A stretch of 64,000 bases of DNA from Thalassobius sp002708925 (GCF_049803795.1 NZ_JBNAGJ010000003.1:186001-250000), one strand, 5' to 3'; positions 42,052-52,042 are shown, counted from the first letter of the stretch. The notes: a model not told the origin generated them from the sequence alone. Numbers and translations are program-made.

Positions 42052-43569
42052 TTAAACATGCGCTTCCTCCATCCCATGAGCGCCACCCATCATCAGGCCG
42101 ATCTCCTCCACGCTCAGCCCGCGCGCGGGCCGGATCTCGGACAGACGCCCCTCGTTTAGCGCGCCAAAATGGTCCGAGATTTCCATCAACTCATCCAGAT
42201 CCTGGCTGATCACGATCACAGCCGCGCCGCCCGCGGCCAGATCCAGCAAAGCCTGCCGGATGTCTGCCGCCGCCGCCGCATCCACGCCCCAGGTCGGCTG
42301 GTTCACAACCAGCACCGTGGGCGCTTGCATCACCTCGCGTCCGATCACGAATTTCTGCAAATTCCCCCCGGATAACGAGCGCGCCGCATTCGCGGGGCCG
42401 GGGGTGCGTACGTCAAAGCGCTCAATCACCGATTCGGCAAATTCGCGGGCCTTTCCCCATTTCAGGAACCCTTTTTTTTCAAGATGTTGTCGGGTGGATG
42501 CGGTCAGTAGGGCATTTTCCGTCAGGCTCATGTCGGGGGCTGCGGCGTGGCCCAGGCGTTCCTCGGGGGCGGTCAGCAGCCCCAGTTTACGCCGCGCCGT
42601 CGGCCCCAGCGCGCCGACTGGCTGGCCCTCCATCATCACGGCGCTGGCGGGGGTGCGGATTTCCCCCGAAAGCGCGGCCAGAAGCTCGTCCTGGCCATTG
42701 CCCGCGACCCCGCCCAGCCCCAGCACCTCGCCCGAGCGTACCTTCAGTGAAATCCCTTTCAGCGAGGTGCCGAATTCCGAGGGCGATTTCACCGACAGGT
42801 CCGTCAATTCCAGCAACACCGGCCCCAGATCGCCGCCCGCCCGTTCGGGCACGTGCAACTGGCTGCCGACCATCATTTCCGCCATCTCTCGGGCAGAGAC
42901 ATCGCGGGGCACGCAGGTGCCCACCTTCTTGCCCAGCCGCAGGATCGTGGCGCTTTCACATAGGGCGCGGATTTCCTCCAGCTTGTGACTGATATACAGG
43001 ATCGCCACCCCTTCGGATGTTAGCTTGCGCAGCGTTTTGAAAAGAATTTCAACCTCTTGTGGGGTCAGAACGCTGGTGGGCTCGTCCATGATCAGCAGGC
43101 GCGGATCTTGTAGAAGGCAGCGAATAATCTCGACCCGCTGGCGTTCGCCGGCGGACAGGTCGCCAACGGTGCGATAGGGATCCAGAGGCAGGCCGTAGGT
43201 TTCGCTCACCTCCTTGATGCGCGCGGCCAGGTCACCCATTTTCGGCGGGTTTTCCATGCCCAGAGCAATGTTTTCAGCCACATTCAGCGCCTCGAACAGG
43301 GAAAAATGCTGGAACACCATGGCCACGCCCGCAGCCCGAGCGATCCGCGGCTCGGCCGGGGCAAAGGGCGCCCCGCGCAGCAGCATCGTACCGCTGTCGG
43401 GTTTCACCAGCCCATAAATCATCTTCACCAGCGTGGATTTCCCCGCGCCGTTTTCCCCCAGCAGGGCGTGCACCTCGCCCTCTTTGATGTCGAAAGAGAC
43501 GTCGCTGTTGGCGACAACCCCCGGATAGGCCTTGGTCAGGCCCTGAATAGATAGCAGCGTCCCTGTCAC
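42052..43569 (-). CDS. Purine/nucleoside-type ABC transporter ATP-binding protein (two ABC domains)
   Basis: 505 residues from GTG 43569, which overlaps the xdhC stop by 4 bases; a TTG at 43587 is less likely. The first ABC domain has Walker A HALLGENGAGKSTLVKMIYG, signature LSAGERQRVEIIR and Walker B LLIMDEPTSVLTP. The second is degenerate at Walker A (LGGVAGNGQDELL) with signature LSGGNLQKFVIGRE, as is usual for the MglA/RbsA type. It drives the two permeases. The coupling to xdhC links uptake with oxidation. Confidence 0.93.
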   Translation of the reverse strand: MTGTLLSIQGLTKAYPGVVANSDVSFDIKEGEVHALLGENGAGKSTLVKMIYGLVKPDSGTMLLRGAPFAPAEPRIARAAGVAMVFQHFSLFEALNVAENIALGMENPPKMGDLAARIKEVSETYGLPLDPYRTVGDLSAGERQRVEIIRCLLQDPRLLIMDEPTSVLTPQEVEILFKTLRKLTSEGVAILYISHKLEEIRALCESATILRLGKKVGTCVPRDVSAREMAEMMVGSQLHVPERAGGDLGPVLLELTDLSVKSPSEFGTSLKGISLKVRSGEVLGLGGVAGNGQDELLAALSGEIRTPASAVMMEGQPVGALGPTARRKLGLLTAPEERLGHAAAPDMSLTENALLTASTRQHLEKKGFLKWGKAREFAESVIERFDVRTPGPANAARSLSGGNLQKFVIGREVMQAPTVLVVNQPTWGVDAAAAADIRQALLDLAAGGAAVIVISQDLDELMEISDHFGALNEGRLSEIRPARGLSVEEIGLMMGGAHGMEEAHV

Positions 43570-44501
43570 CCGGTTTTTCCCTTGCAAAGCGGAGTCTTAC
43601 GCCCCGTTGTCGTCAGTATGTCACGCGCCACGCCAATCGCAATGGCCTGAGGATGTTTCCCCAGCGTCGGGTCTCCGATGGGGCATTCTATGCGCGAAAT
43701 GCTTGCCAATTGGTGACCCAGATTGGCCAAACGGCTGCGAAAACGCGCCCATTTCGTCGCCGAGCCGATCAGCCCGCAGCGGCCGAATCCATGGGCCAGC
43801 AGGGCATGGCACAGCGCCAGATCCAGCGCGTGCGAATAGGTCAGGATCACATGCCGCGCGTCCAGCGGAGCATGGGGCACCAGCAGCTCAAGCCGGGCAG
43901 CGGGCAGGGCGGTGACGCCTTCGGGCAGATCGCCGGGAAACCGCGCCGCTGCGGTATCCACCCAGGTGATCGACACATCCGGCAAGGGGGCCAACGTGTG
44001 TACCAGAGCCCGCCCCACATGGCCCGCCCCCCAGATCCACAGCGACTGGGCGGGGCGATGCACGGGCTCGATAAACCAGCCTTGGGTTAATTCTGTCTGC
44101 GGCGCGATCCCTTCACCGCGCGCGCGGGCCAGCACCCGTTTCACCCCCAAAGGCATGTCTGAGCCATCCACGCTGCGCGCAATCACCCCGCCGTCCAGCC
44201 CGTCCAGACGCGCCAGATCATAGATTTCGCGCAAAAGAGTGATCCGCCCACCGCAACATTGCCCCAGCTCGGGGCCCAGAGCATGGCGGCTCAGCCGGTC
44301 TGACTGCGCCGCGCGCGCGGCCTTTGCGGCCTGAAATTCCAGCGCGCCGCCCCCAATGGTGCCCGATTGGCCGCCCTCCCAGACCAGCATCGCCGCGCCC
44401 ACCTCACGCGGGCTGGAGCCTTCGATGGCGGCAATCACCACGCGGGCCACCCGTCCCTGCGCCAGAACCGCCGCGCGCAGACCGTCCAGATCAAACCCCA
44501 T
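43566..44501 (-). CDS. xdhC: Xanthine dehydrogenase accessory protein XdhC
   Basis: 311 residues. The N-terminal XdhC/CoxI domain has ARVVIAAIEGSSPREVGAAM and LGPELGQCCGGRI. The C-terminal Rossmann-like part begins WIWGAGHVGRALVHTLAPLP. XdhC binds molybdenum cofactor and helps convert it to the sulfurated form before insertion into XdhB. It overlaps xdhB by 11 bases and the ABC ATPase gene by 4, all in one leftward transcript. Confidence 0.95.
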   Translation of the reverse strand: MGFDLDGLRAAVLAQGRVARVVIAAIEGSSPREVGAAMLVWEGGQSGTIGGGALEFQAAKAARAAQSDRLSRHALGPELGQCCGGRITLLREIYDLARLDGLDGGVIARSVDGSDMPLGVKRVLARARGEGIAPQTELTQGWFIEPVHRPAQSLWIWGAGHVGRALVHTLAPLPDVSITWVDTAAARFPGDLPEGVTALPAARLELLVPHAPLDARHVILTYSHALDLALCHALLAHGFGRCGLIGSATKWARFRSRLANLGHQLASISRIECPIGDPTLGKHPQAIAIGVARDILTTTGRKTPLCKGKTG

Positions 44502-46908
44502 CGCGCAGCCTCCCGATGGCGGTCAGCAGATGCTCGGCCGTGGCGGGCGCATTCAGCGCAGGATAGCCCGGCCCGCAGGCAGACACCGCATCCGACAGCG
44601 CCAGCCACGCCGAAATCCCCAGCATGAAGGGCGGCTCGCCCACGGCCTTGGACCTATAAATCGTCTCTTCGCGATTCTGCCCCTCCCACAGGGCCACGTT
44701 GAACACCTCGGGCTGATCCGAAAACGCCGGGATTTTGTAGGTCGAGGGCGCGTGCGTGCGCAGCCGCCCCCGCTCATCCCAAATCAGCTCTTCCGTGGTC
44801 AGCCAGCCCGCGCCCTGCACATAGCCCCCCTCGATCTGGCCAATGTCCAGCGCCGGGTTCAGCGATGCCCCCGCATCATGCAGCACATCCGCCCGCAAAA
44901 TGCGGCTCTCTCCGGTCAGCGTGTCCAGCACCACCTCGGTCACCGCCGCGCCATAGGCGAAATAATAGAACGGCCGCCCTTCGCCCCGAATCCGGTCCCA
45001 GGCCAGCTTGGGCGTCTTGTAAAACCCGGTGGCCGACAGGCTGATCCGGTTCTGATAACAAAGCTGCGCGGCCTCGGCAAAGCTCATCTCCAGATCGCCC
45101 GCCCGCACCCTGCCATCGGCAAAGCCGACCTGCCCACCACCGGAATAGGCGCGCAAAAACGCCTCCATCCGTCCGCGAATCTCATCGCAGGCCAGCTTCA
45201 CCGCCATCCCGTTCAGATCCGTTCCCGAAGACGCCGCCGTCGCCGAGGTATTGGGCACCTTGGACGTATCCGTCGCCGTGATCCGAACGGCCTCCATCGC
45301 GATGCCAAACCGGCCAGCCGCCACCTGCGCCACCTTCTGAAACAGGCCCTGGCCCATCTCGGTGCCCCCATGGTTCAACTGAACCGAGCCATCCTGATAC
45401 ACATGCACCAATGCCCCGGCCTGGTTCAGATGCGTCAACGTAAAGGAAATCCCGAATTTCACCGGGCTAAAGGCAATCCCCTTCTTCAAAACCGGATTGC
45501 GCGCATTCCACGCGCGAACCTCAGCCCGCCGCGCGGCATAATCGGATTGCGCCAGCAGCTGTCCGGTCAAATCCTCCAATACGAAATCCGCAACAACCTG
45601 CCCATAAGGCGTCACATCGCGCTTCTTTTTGACAGAAATACTCTGGGGGGAGGCCGCAGGCCGGGGGGCAACGCCCCCCTCATCCAAACCCGGCTGAGCA
45701 ACGCCCCCCTCATCCAAATCCGCCCGGACAACGCCCCCTTCATCCTCTTCCATCGCGTCATAATAATTGCGCTGACGCAGCTCTGCCGGATCCATTCCCA
45801 GATCATGGGCCATATGATCCAGCACCCGCTCGATCCCCACCATCCCCTGAGGCCCCCCGAACCCGCGATAGGCGGTGGCGCTCTGGGTGTTGGTCTTCAG
45901 CCGGTGGCTCTCGATCCGCACATTGGGCAGGTAATAGGCGTTATCGGCGTGCAGCATGGCCCGATCCGCCACGGGCAAGGTCAGATCCTGGGCCCAGCCT
46001 CCGCGCGTCATCTGCACGAACTCCACGCCCTGGATCAAGCCATCCTCATCGAAACCGGCGCGATATGTGATGCGAAAATCGTGACGTTTGCCGGTGATCA
46101 CCATGTCATCGTCACGGTCATAGCGCATCTTGCACGGCCTGCCCGTCATCCGCGCGGCCACGGCACAGGCGCAGGCCAGCGCGTTGCCCTGGCTTTCCTT
46201 ACCGCCAAAGCCGCCGCCCATCCGGCGCATTTCCACGCGGACGCGGTGCATGGCCACCCCCAGCGCCTCGGCCACCTTGTGCTGGATCTCGGTCGGGTGC
46301 TGGGTAGAGCTGTGCACCAGCATATCGCCATCCTCGCCCGGCACCGCCGCCGCGGCCTGACCTTCCAGATAGAAATGCTCTTGTCCGCCCAGCTCCAGCG
46401 TGCCCTCGATAATGCGCGGCGCCTGGGCGATCGCCTCTGCCGCATCGCCTTTGGCGTAGACGCGAGGGCCGTCCTCGAACCGGCTGTCGGCGGCCAGAGC
46501 CTGATCGATGGTCAGGATCGGCGTGGTTTCCTCGTAGGCTATAATGGCCAGCCGGGCGGCCTTGCGGGCAATCAGATGACTGTCCGCGATCACCAGAAAC
46601 AGCGGCTGGCCGACATAATGCACGGTCCCGTCGCTGAGCAGCGGTTCGTCATGCGCCGAGGGCGAGACATCATTGGCAAAGGGCAGATCTTCGGCCGTCA
46701 GAACGGCTTTGACACCGGGAAGGGCGCGCACGCCGGACAGGTCCATCGCGGCAATGCGCCCGGCGGCGATGGTGGACAGGCCAAAGGCCAGATGCAGCGT
46801 GCCCGCAGGCATCGGAATATCGTCCACATACCGGGCCTGTCCGGTCACATGCAGATGCGCGGCGTCATGCGGCAGAGCGGCAAAGGGCAGGGGGGCGGGC
46901 TTGCTCAT
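44491..46908 (-). CDS. xdhB: Xanthine dehydrogenase molybdopterin subunit, with in-frame repeat insertion
   Basis: 805 residues, about 28 more than the Rhodobacter capsulatus XdhB I know. The molybdopterin-subunit sequence is complete: MGGGFGGKESQGN, GGTEMGQGLFQKV, QIEGGYVQGAGWLTTEE and the catalytic glutamate in AVGEPPFMLG. It oxidises hypoxanthine and xanthine to urate together with XdhA. The extra length lies at about residues 388-429: three 10-residue units beginning DEGGV, followed by APRPAASPQSISVKKK. The DNA here resembles the GAGTATTT intergenic repeat. The insertion keeps the frame and lies in a presumed surface loop, so the enzyme may still work. Confidence 0.94.
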   Translation of the reverse strand: MSKPAPLPFAALPHDAAHLHVTGQARYVDDIPMPAGTLHLAFGLSTIAAGRIAAMDLSGVRALPGVKAVLTAEDLPFANDVSPSAHDEPLLSDGTVHYVGQPLFLVIADSHLIARKAARLAIIAYEETTPILTIDQALAADSRFEDGPRVYAKGDAAEAIAQAPRIIEGTLELGGQEHFYLEGQAAAAVPGEDGDMLVHSSTQHPTEIQHKVAEALGVAMHRVRVEMRRMGGGFGGKESQGNALACACAVAARMTGRPCKMRYDRDDDMVITGKRHDFRITYRAGFDEDGLIQGVEFVQMTRGGWAQDLTLPVADRAMLHADNAYYLPNVRIESHRLKTNTQSATAYRGFGGPQGMVGIERVLDHMAHDLGMDPAELRQRNYYDAMEEDEGGVVRADLDEGGVAQPGLDEGGVAPRPAASPQSISVKKKRDVTPYGQVVADFVLEDLTGQLLAQSDYAARRAEVRAWNARNPVLKKGIAFSPVKFGISFTLTHLNQAGALVHVYQDGSVQLNHGGTEMGQGLFQKVAQVAAGRFGIAMEAVRITATDTSKVPNTSATAASSGTDLNGMAVKLACDEIRGRMEAFLRAYSGGGQVGFADGRVRAGDLEMSFAEAAQLCYQNRISLSATGFYKTPKLAWDRIRGEGRPFYYFAYGAAVTEVVLDTLTGESRILRADVLHDAGASLNPALDIGQIEGGYVQGAGWLTTEELIWDERGRLRTHAPSTYKIPAFSDQPEVFNVALWEGQNREETIYRSKAVGEPPFMLGISAWLALSDAVSACGPGYPALNAPATAEHLLTAIGRLRDGV
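45622..45745 (-). repeat. In-frame repeat insertion in xdhB (copy C plus 30-bp tandem units)
   Basis: On the minus strand, copy C reads CCCCAGAGTATTT, CTGTC, AAAAAGAAG (45622-45643 and on). Next to it lie a GGCC-rich palindrome and the GGGGGGC-GTTGCCCCCC type hairpin. Then a 30-base unit starting CAACGCCCCCCTCATCC on the plus strand runs twice in full (45669-45698, 45699-45728) and once in part (45729-45745). The 30-base period preserves the reading frame and encodes DEGGV(V/A) repeats. Confidence 0.75.
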
Positions 46909-48290
46909 GGGTGCCCCTCCGCCGTGACACGATGGACGGACACATCGGCCCCCAGATCCTCCAGAAAGTAGCGGCTGAGCATGTTTCGCGCGGTTTCAAG
47001 CCGGTAGGCCGCCGAGGCCCGCATATCGCTGAGCGGCGTGAAATCCTGCGCCCAGGCCTCCCATGCGGCGGCGATGGTGTTGTCGCTCCAGGGCTGGCCG
47101 ATCAGGGCGTTTTCCACATGAAACGCGCGTTTGGGAATGCCCGCCATGCCGCCAAAGGCGATCCGGGCCCCTGTTACCGCCCCATCCGTCACGTCGATAT
47201 AGAAACACCCGCACACGGCCGAAATATCCTGATCGAACCGTTTCGACAGCTTATAGCATTTCAGCCGGTCGGGCTGTTTGGGAAGGGTAATGGCCTCGAT
47301 GAACTCGCCCGCGGCCCGGTCCTGTTTGCCATAATCGACAAAGAAATCCTGCAACGGAATCTGCCGGCGTTCGCGGCCCCGGCGCAGGTGCAGCGTCGCC
47401 CCCAGGGCGATCAGCGCGGGCGGGCCGTCGCCGATAGGCGAGCCATTGGCGATATTCCCGCCAATCGTGGCCGCAGCCCGCACCTGAGCCGACCCATAGC
47501 GCCGCAACATCCGCCCCAGCGAGGGGTGCAGATCGTCCATCAGCGCGATGAGCCGCGCAATGGTGACGCCCGCGCCGATGGTAACGCTGTTCTGGGTCTC
47601 GGTGATCTGTTGCAGATCGGCGCAGCGGTTCAGAAAGGCTGCCTTGGGCAGGCTGCGCAGCTGTTTGGTGATCCATAGGCCGACATCCGTGGCCCCCGCG
47701 ATCAGCGTGGCGTCGGGATTATCCATGTACCACGCGGCCAGCTGGTCTGCGGTTTCGGGCTGAACCGTGTCGCCATCCGTGGCCGGCAGGGGCATGGGCA
47801 GCGTGAAATCCGACAGATGCGGCGGGGCGGGCTGCGCCTCGGCCGCTTTGGCGGCGCGCAGAATGGGCGCGTAGCCGGTGCAGCGGCACAGGTTCCCCGC
47901 CAGCGCTGTGGCATGATCGGTGTCCCCGTTCAAATGGGCCGTCGCCATCGAGGCCACGAAACCCGGCGTACAGAATCCGCATTGGCTGCCGTGATGCGTG
48001 ATCATGCTCTGTTGCACCGGGTGCAAATCCCCCAGCGGCGAGGCCAGCCCTTCGACCGTGCGAATGGATTTGCCATTCAGTTGCGGCAAAAACAGGATGC
48101 AGGCATTCAGTGCGCGATTGCCGTTTTCGTCCTGCAGCATCACCGTGCAGGCCCCGCAATCGCCCTCGTTACAGCCTTCTTTGGTGCCGGTCAGGCCCCG
48201 CGTTTCGCGCAGCCAGTCAAGCAAGGATTTCGTCGGGGGCACGCCGCGTAATTCCACGCTCTCTCCGTTCAGAAGAAAGGTGATATCCAT
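46905..48290 (-). CDS. xdhA: Xanthine dehydrogenase small subunit (FeS/FAD)
   Basis: 461 residues from ATG 48290, matching the R. capsulatus XdhA length; the frame is open to 48362. The plant-type 2Fe-2S cluster cysteines are in GCNEGDCGACTVML with a further one in LNACILFL. The second 2Fe-2S set is in GSQCGFCTPGF and GNLCRCTGYAP. The FAD domain contains LIAGATDVGLWITKQLR and ATIGGNIANGSPIGDGPPAL. It passes electrons from XdhB to NAD. Its stop overlaps the xdhB start by ATGA. It is the promoter-proximal gene of the purine run. Confidence 0.95.
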   Translation of the reverse strand: MDITFLLNGESVELRGVPPTKSLLDWLRETRGLTGTKEGCNEGDCGACTVMLQDENGNRALNACILFLPQLNGKSIRTVEGLASPLGDLHPVQQSMITHHGSQCGFCTPGFVASMATAHLNGDTDHATALAGNLCRCTGYAPILRAAKAAEAQPAPPHLSDFTLPMPLPATDGDTVQPETADQLAAWYMDNPDATLIAGATDVGLWITKQLRSLPKAAFLNRCADLQQITETQNSVTIGAGVTIARLIALMDDLHPSLGRMLRRYGSAQVRAAATIGGNIANGSPIGDGPPALIALGATLHLRRGRERRQIPLQDFFVDYGKQDRAAGEFIEAITLPKQPDRLKCYKLSKRFDQDISAVCGCFYIDVTDGAVTGARIAFGGMAGIPKRAFHVENALIGQPWSDNTIAAAWEAWAQDFTPLSDMRASAAYRLETARNMLSRYFLEDLGADVSVHRVTAEGHP

Positions 48291-48514
48291 GTGATAGACC
48301 CGCCGCCTTACCGGAGTGTTAACCTTGGTGACCCGTCTTCGATGCGGCGTAGAAAACGGCAAAGGCCCCTGTTGGTTTTGATCAGCAAAGCCCGGTTTTT
48401 ACCATTTGGCAAGAAAAACCACGGATCGTTTGATGGAACTTGTGGCATATGCCCAAGATTTGGGCTGCGATTTCGCGCTTTTCGGGCCAGAGCGGCTGAA
48501 ATAGGATGGTGAGC

Positions 48515-51500
48515 ATGACTGACTCTGCTCGATTCATCCACCTGCGCGTGCATACCGAATATTCCCTGCTGGAAGGGGCCATGCGGCTGAAAAAACTGCC
48601 GGGGGTCTGTGCCGATATGGACATGCCAGCGGTTGCCGTGACGGACACGAATTCCATGTTCTCGGCGCTGGAATTCGCGGTTGCCGCCAGCGGGGCCGGA
48701 ATCCAGCCGATCATGGGCTGCCAGGTGGATGTCGCCTGGCATCAGCCCGATCCGGGTGCGCGGCAAAAAGACCCCGCGCCGGTGGTTCTGCTGGCGCAAT
48801 CCGAGACCGGATATGAAAATCTGATGCGCCTGTCCTCGTGCCTGTATGTGGACAAGGGCGGGCAGTTGCCGCAGGTCACCTTCGATGAATTGACCGAGTT
48901 TTCAGACGGGCTGATCTGCCTGACGGGGGGCGCGCTGGGCCCCGTGGGGATGGAATTGCAGGCCGGCCACCGCGCCGCCGCCGAACAGATGCTGCGCCGC
49001 TTTGCGCAGATTTATCCGAACCGCTGCTATGTGGAATTGCAGCGCCATCCCGGCGAAAACGGCCTGCCCGAACCCGAACGCCTGACCGAGCGCGGCTTTG
49101 TCGAAATGGCCTATGATCTGGGTCTGCCGCTGGTGGCCACCAATGATGTCTATTTCCCCAAAGAAGACATGTACGAGGCCCATGACGCGCTGATCTGTAT
49201 TTCCGAGGGCGCCTATGTCGATCAGGTCGAGCCGCGCCGCCGCCTGACCCCGCAGCACTATTTCAAAACCCAGCAGGAAATGGTGACGCTGTTCGCGGAC
49301 CTGCCCGAGGCGCTTGAAAACACGGTGGAAATCGCCCGGCGCTGTGCCTTTATGGCCTATCGGCGCGATCCGATTTTGCCCAAATTCGCCGATGATGAGG
49401 TGTCCGAGCTGCGCCGCATGGCCAATGAAGGGCTACAACGCCGGCTGGCCGTGATCCCCCACGCGGATACCGTGGAAAAATACCAGGAACGGCTGGATTT
49501 CGAGCTGGACATCATCGAGGGCATGGGCTTTCCCGGTTATTTCCTGATCGTGGCCGACTTTATCCAATGGTCCAAGGATAACGGCATCCCGGTGGGGCCG
49601 GGGCGGGGCTCGGGGGCGGGCTCTTTGGTGGCCTATGCGCTGACGATCACCGATCTGGACCCGCTGCGCTATAGCCTGCTGTTCGAACGGTTTCTGAATC
49701 CGGAACGTGTGTCGATGCCGGACTTCGACATTGATTTCTGCATGGACCGGCGCGAGGAAACCATCCGCTACGTTCAGGAAAAATACGGGCGCGATAAGGT
49801 GGGGCAGATCATCACCTTTGGTGCGCTTTTGTCCAAGGCCGCCGTGCGTGACATCGGCCGCGTGTTACAGATGCCTTACGGTCAGGTGGATCGGTTGTCC
49901 AAGCTGATCCCGGTGGAGGGCGTGAAGCCCGTCAGCATCGCCGAGGCCCTGAAGCAAGAGGAACGCCTGCGCGAAGAGGCCCGCAATGAAGAGGTCATCG
50001 ACCGTCTGCTCACCTATGGTCAGCAGGTCGAGGGGCTGCTCAGGAATGCTTCGACCCACGCGGCGGGGGTGGTGATCGGCGACCGCCCGCTGGACCGGCT
50101 GGTGCCGCTGTATCAGGATCCGCGCTCGGACATGCCGGCCACGCAGTTCAACATGAAATGGGTCGAGCAGGCCGGGCTGGTCAAGTTTGACTTCCTGGGT
50201 CTGAAAACGCTGACGGTCATTCAGAACGCGGTGGATCTGATCAAGAAGAACGGCCGCCACCTGCATATCGGCCCCGACGGGACCGAGCTCTATGACCCGC
50301 CCGAGGGCGCGCTGGATGACATCGGCGCGATTCCGCTGGATGATGAGCCGACCTACAAGCTGTATACAAGCGCGAAAACGGTGGCTGTGTTCCAGGTGGA
50401 ATCCAGCGGCATGATGGACGCGCTGCGGCGCATGAAACCCACCTGTATCGAGGACATCGTGGCCCTGGTGGCCCTGTACCGCCCCGGCCCGATGGAAAAC
50501 ATCCCCACCTATTGCGAGGTGAAAAACGGGCTGAAGGAACGCGAATCCGTCCACCCTCTGATTGATCACATCCTTGAGGAAACGCAGGGCATCATCGTTT
50601 ACCAGGAACAGGTGATGCAGATCGCTCAGGTGATGGCTGGCTACAGCCTTGGCGGCGCGGACCTGCTGCGTCGGGCCATGGGTAAAAAGATCAAAGAGGC
50701 CATGGACGCCGAGCGTCCCAAATTCGAACAGGGCGCTGCCGAAAACGGAGTTCCCGCGAAAAAGGCCAGCGAAGTTTTTGATCTGCTTGAGAAATTCGCC
50801 AACTACGGCTTCAACAAATCGCACGCGGCGGCCTATGCGGTGGTCAGCTATCAGACCGGCTGGCTGAAGGCGAACCACCCGGCCGAGTTCATGGCCGGCG
50901 TGATGAACTGCGATATTCATCTGACCGATAAGCTGTCGATTTACGCCGAAGAGGTGCGTCGCGGGCTGGAAATCGAGATCGTGCCGCCCTGCGTGAACCG
51001 GTCCTTGCCGACCTTCGATGTGGTTGATGGCAAGCTGATCTACGCCCTGGGCGCGTTGAAAAACGTAGGCCTTGAGGCGATGAAGCTGGTCTCGGACGGG
51101 CGGCAGGTTGATGGGGTGGACAAACCCTTTGCCACGCTTTTCGATTTCGCTCGCCGGGTCGATCTGAAACGTGTGGGCAAGCGCCCGCTGGAAATGCTGG
51201 CCCGCGCCGGGGGCTTCGATCAGCTGGACCCGAACCGCCGCCGCGTGTTCGAGGCATTGGACGCGCTGGTGAGCTATTCGGCCGCGATCCACGAACAGAA
51301 GGCCAGCAATCAGGTGTCCCTGTTCGGCGAGGCGGGGGACGATCTGCCCGAACCGCGCATTCGCTCGATTGATGACTGGCCGCCGATCGACCGGCTGATG
51401 GAGGAACAAAAAGCCATCGGGTTCTTCCTGACCGGCCACCCGCTGGACGACTATGCCGGCCCGTTGCGCCGCAAGAAGGTGAAAACCATCGCTCAGGCCC

Positions 51501-52042
51501 GCGACGAGGCCGAGGCCAGCGGGGCGGCGATTGTCTCGGTGGGGGTGATGGTCTCGGGGTTCCGCGAGATGAAAAGCCTGAAGGGCAACCGCTATTTCCG
51601 GATGAACATTTCGGACAGCACCGGGCAATTGGCCGGGATCGCCATGTTCGCCCGCAAAGAGGAAGACCTGATCGCCGCGCGCAACGTGCTGGAAAACACG
51701 GATAAGGTGGTCATGTCGCTTGAGGCGCGTTTCAACGAGGGCCAGTTCGATCCCACGATCCGGTCAGTTGCCGCGATGGATTCGGTGATTGCGGATGCGG
51801 GTAGTTCGGGGCTGGAGATTTTGATTGATGATGTCGCGGTCGTGCAGAACGTGGCCAATATTCTGGCCGGCGCCCGCGAGGCCGCGCGAGGCGCGGGGCG
51901 CGGCCCGGTTTCTTTCCGTCTGATTCACCCGGATCTTCCGGGCGAAGTTGAGATCGACACGCAGGAACAATACCCGGTGAACCCGCAGATCAAGGGGGCG
52001 ATCAAGGGGCTGAACGGCGTGCTGGACGTCGAGGAGGTGTAA
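48515..52042 (+). CDS. dnaE: DNA polymerase III subunit alpha
   Basis: 1175 residues from ATG 48515, with AGGA 8 bases upstream; an ATG at 48506 adds three residues. The PHP domain begins FIHLRVHTEYSLLEGAMRLK. The polymerase core has VGPGRGSGAGSLVAYALTIT and the catalytic aspartates in MPDFDIDFCMDRREE. Fingers and beta-binding regions follow, and an OB domain lies near residue 1030 (VSVGVMVSGFREMKSLKGNR). It is the replicative polymerase. The stop overlaps the ATG of the GNAT gene by one base. Confidence 0.96.
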   Translation: MTDSARFIHLRVHTEYSLLEGAMRLKKLPGVCADMDMPAVAVTDTNSMFSALEFAVAASGAGIQPIMGCQVDVAWHQPDPGARQKDPAPVVLLAQSETGYENLMRLSSCLYVDKGGQLPQVTFDELTEFSDGLICLTGGALGPVGMELQAGHRAAAEQMLRRFAQIYPNRCYVELQRHPGENGLPEPERLTERGFVEMAYDLGLPLVATNDVYFPKEDMYEAHDALICISEGAYVDQVEPRRRLTPQHYFKTQQEMVTLFADLPEALENTVEIARRCAFMAYRRDPILPKFADDEVSELRRMANEGLQRRLAVIPHADTVEKYQERLDFELDIIEGMGFPGYFLIVADFIQWSKDNGIPVGPGRGSGAGSLVAYALTITDLDPLRYSLLFERFLNPERVSMPDFDIDFCMDRREETIRYVQEKYGRDKVGQIITFGALLSKAAVRDIGRVLQMPYGQVDRLSKLIPVEGVKPVSIAEALKQEERLREEARNEEVIDRLLTYGQQVEGLLRNASTHAAGVVIGDRPLDRLVPLYQDPRSDMPATQFNMKWVEQAGLVKFDFLGLKTLTVIQNAVDLIKKNGRHLHIGPDGTELYDPPEGALDDIGAIPLDDEPTYKLYTSAKTVAVFQVESSGMMDALRRMKPTCIEDIVALVALYRPGPMENIPTYCEVKNGLKERESVHPLIDHILEETQGIIVYQEQVMQIAQVMAGYSLGGADLLRRAMGKKIKEAMDAERPKFEQGAAENGVPAKKASEVFDLLEKFANYGFNKSHAAAYAVVSYQTGWLKANHPAEFMAGVMNCDIHLTDKLSIYAEEVRRGLEIEIVPPCVNRSLPTFDVVDGKLIYALGALKNVGLEAMKLVSDGRQVDGVDKPFATLFDFARRVDLKRVGKRPLEMLARAGGFDQLDPNRRRVFEALDALVSYSAAIHEQKASNQVSLFGEAGDDLPEPRIRSIDDWPPIDRLMEEQKAIGFFLTGHPLDDYAGPLRRKKVKTIAQARDEAEASGAAIVSVGVMVSGFREMKSLKGNRYFRMNISDSTGQLAGIAMFARKEEDLIAARNVLENTDKVVMSLEARFNEGQFDPTIRSVAAMDSVIADAGSSGLEILIDDVAVVQNVANILAGAREAARGAGRGPVSFRLIHPDLPGEVEIDTQEQYPVNPQIKGAIKGLNGVLDVEEV

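Noticed and set aside
44356..46971. 871-residue open frame on the plus strand
   Set aside because: It is a shadow of xdhB and xdhC. No recognisable domain is present and the composition is shadow-like.
49865..51628. 587-residue open frame on the minus strand
   Set aside because: It is antisense to the dnaE core, without family similarity.
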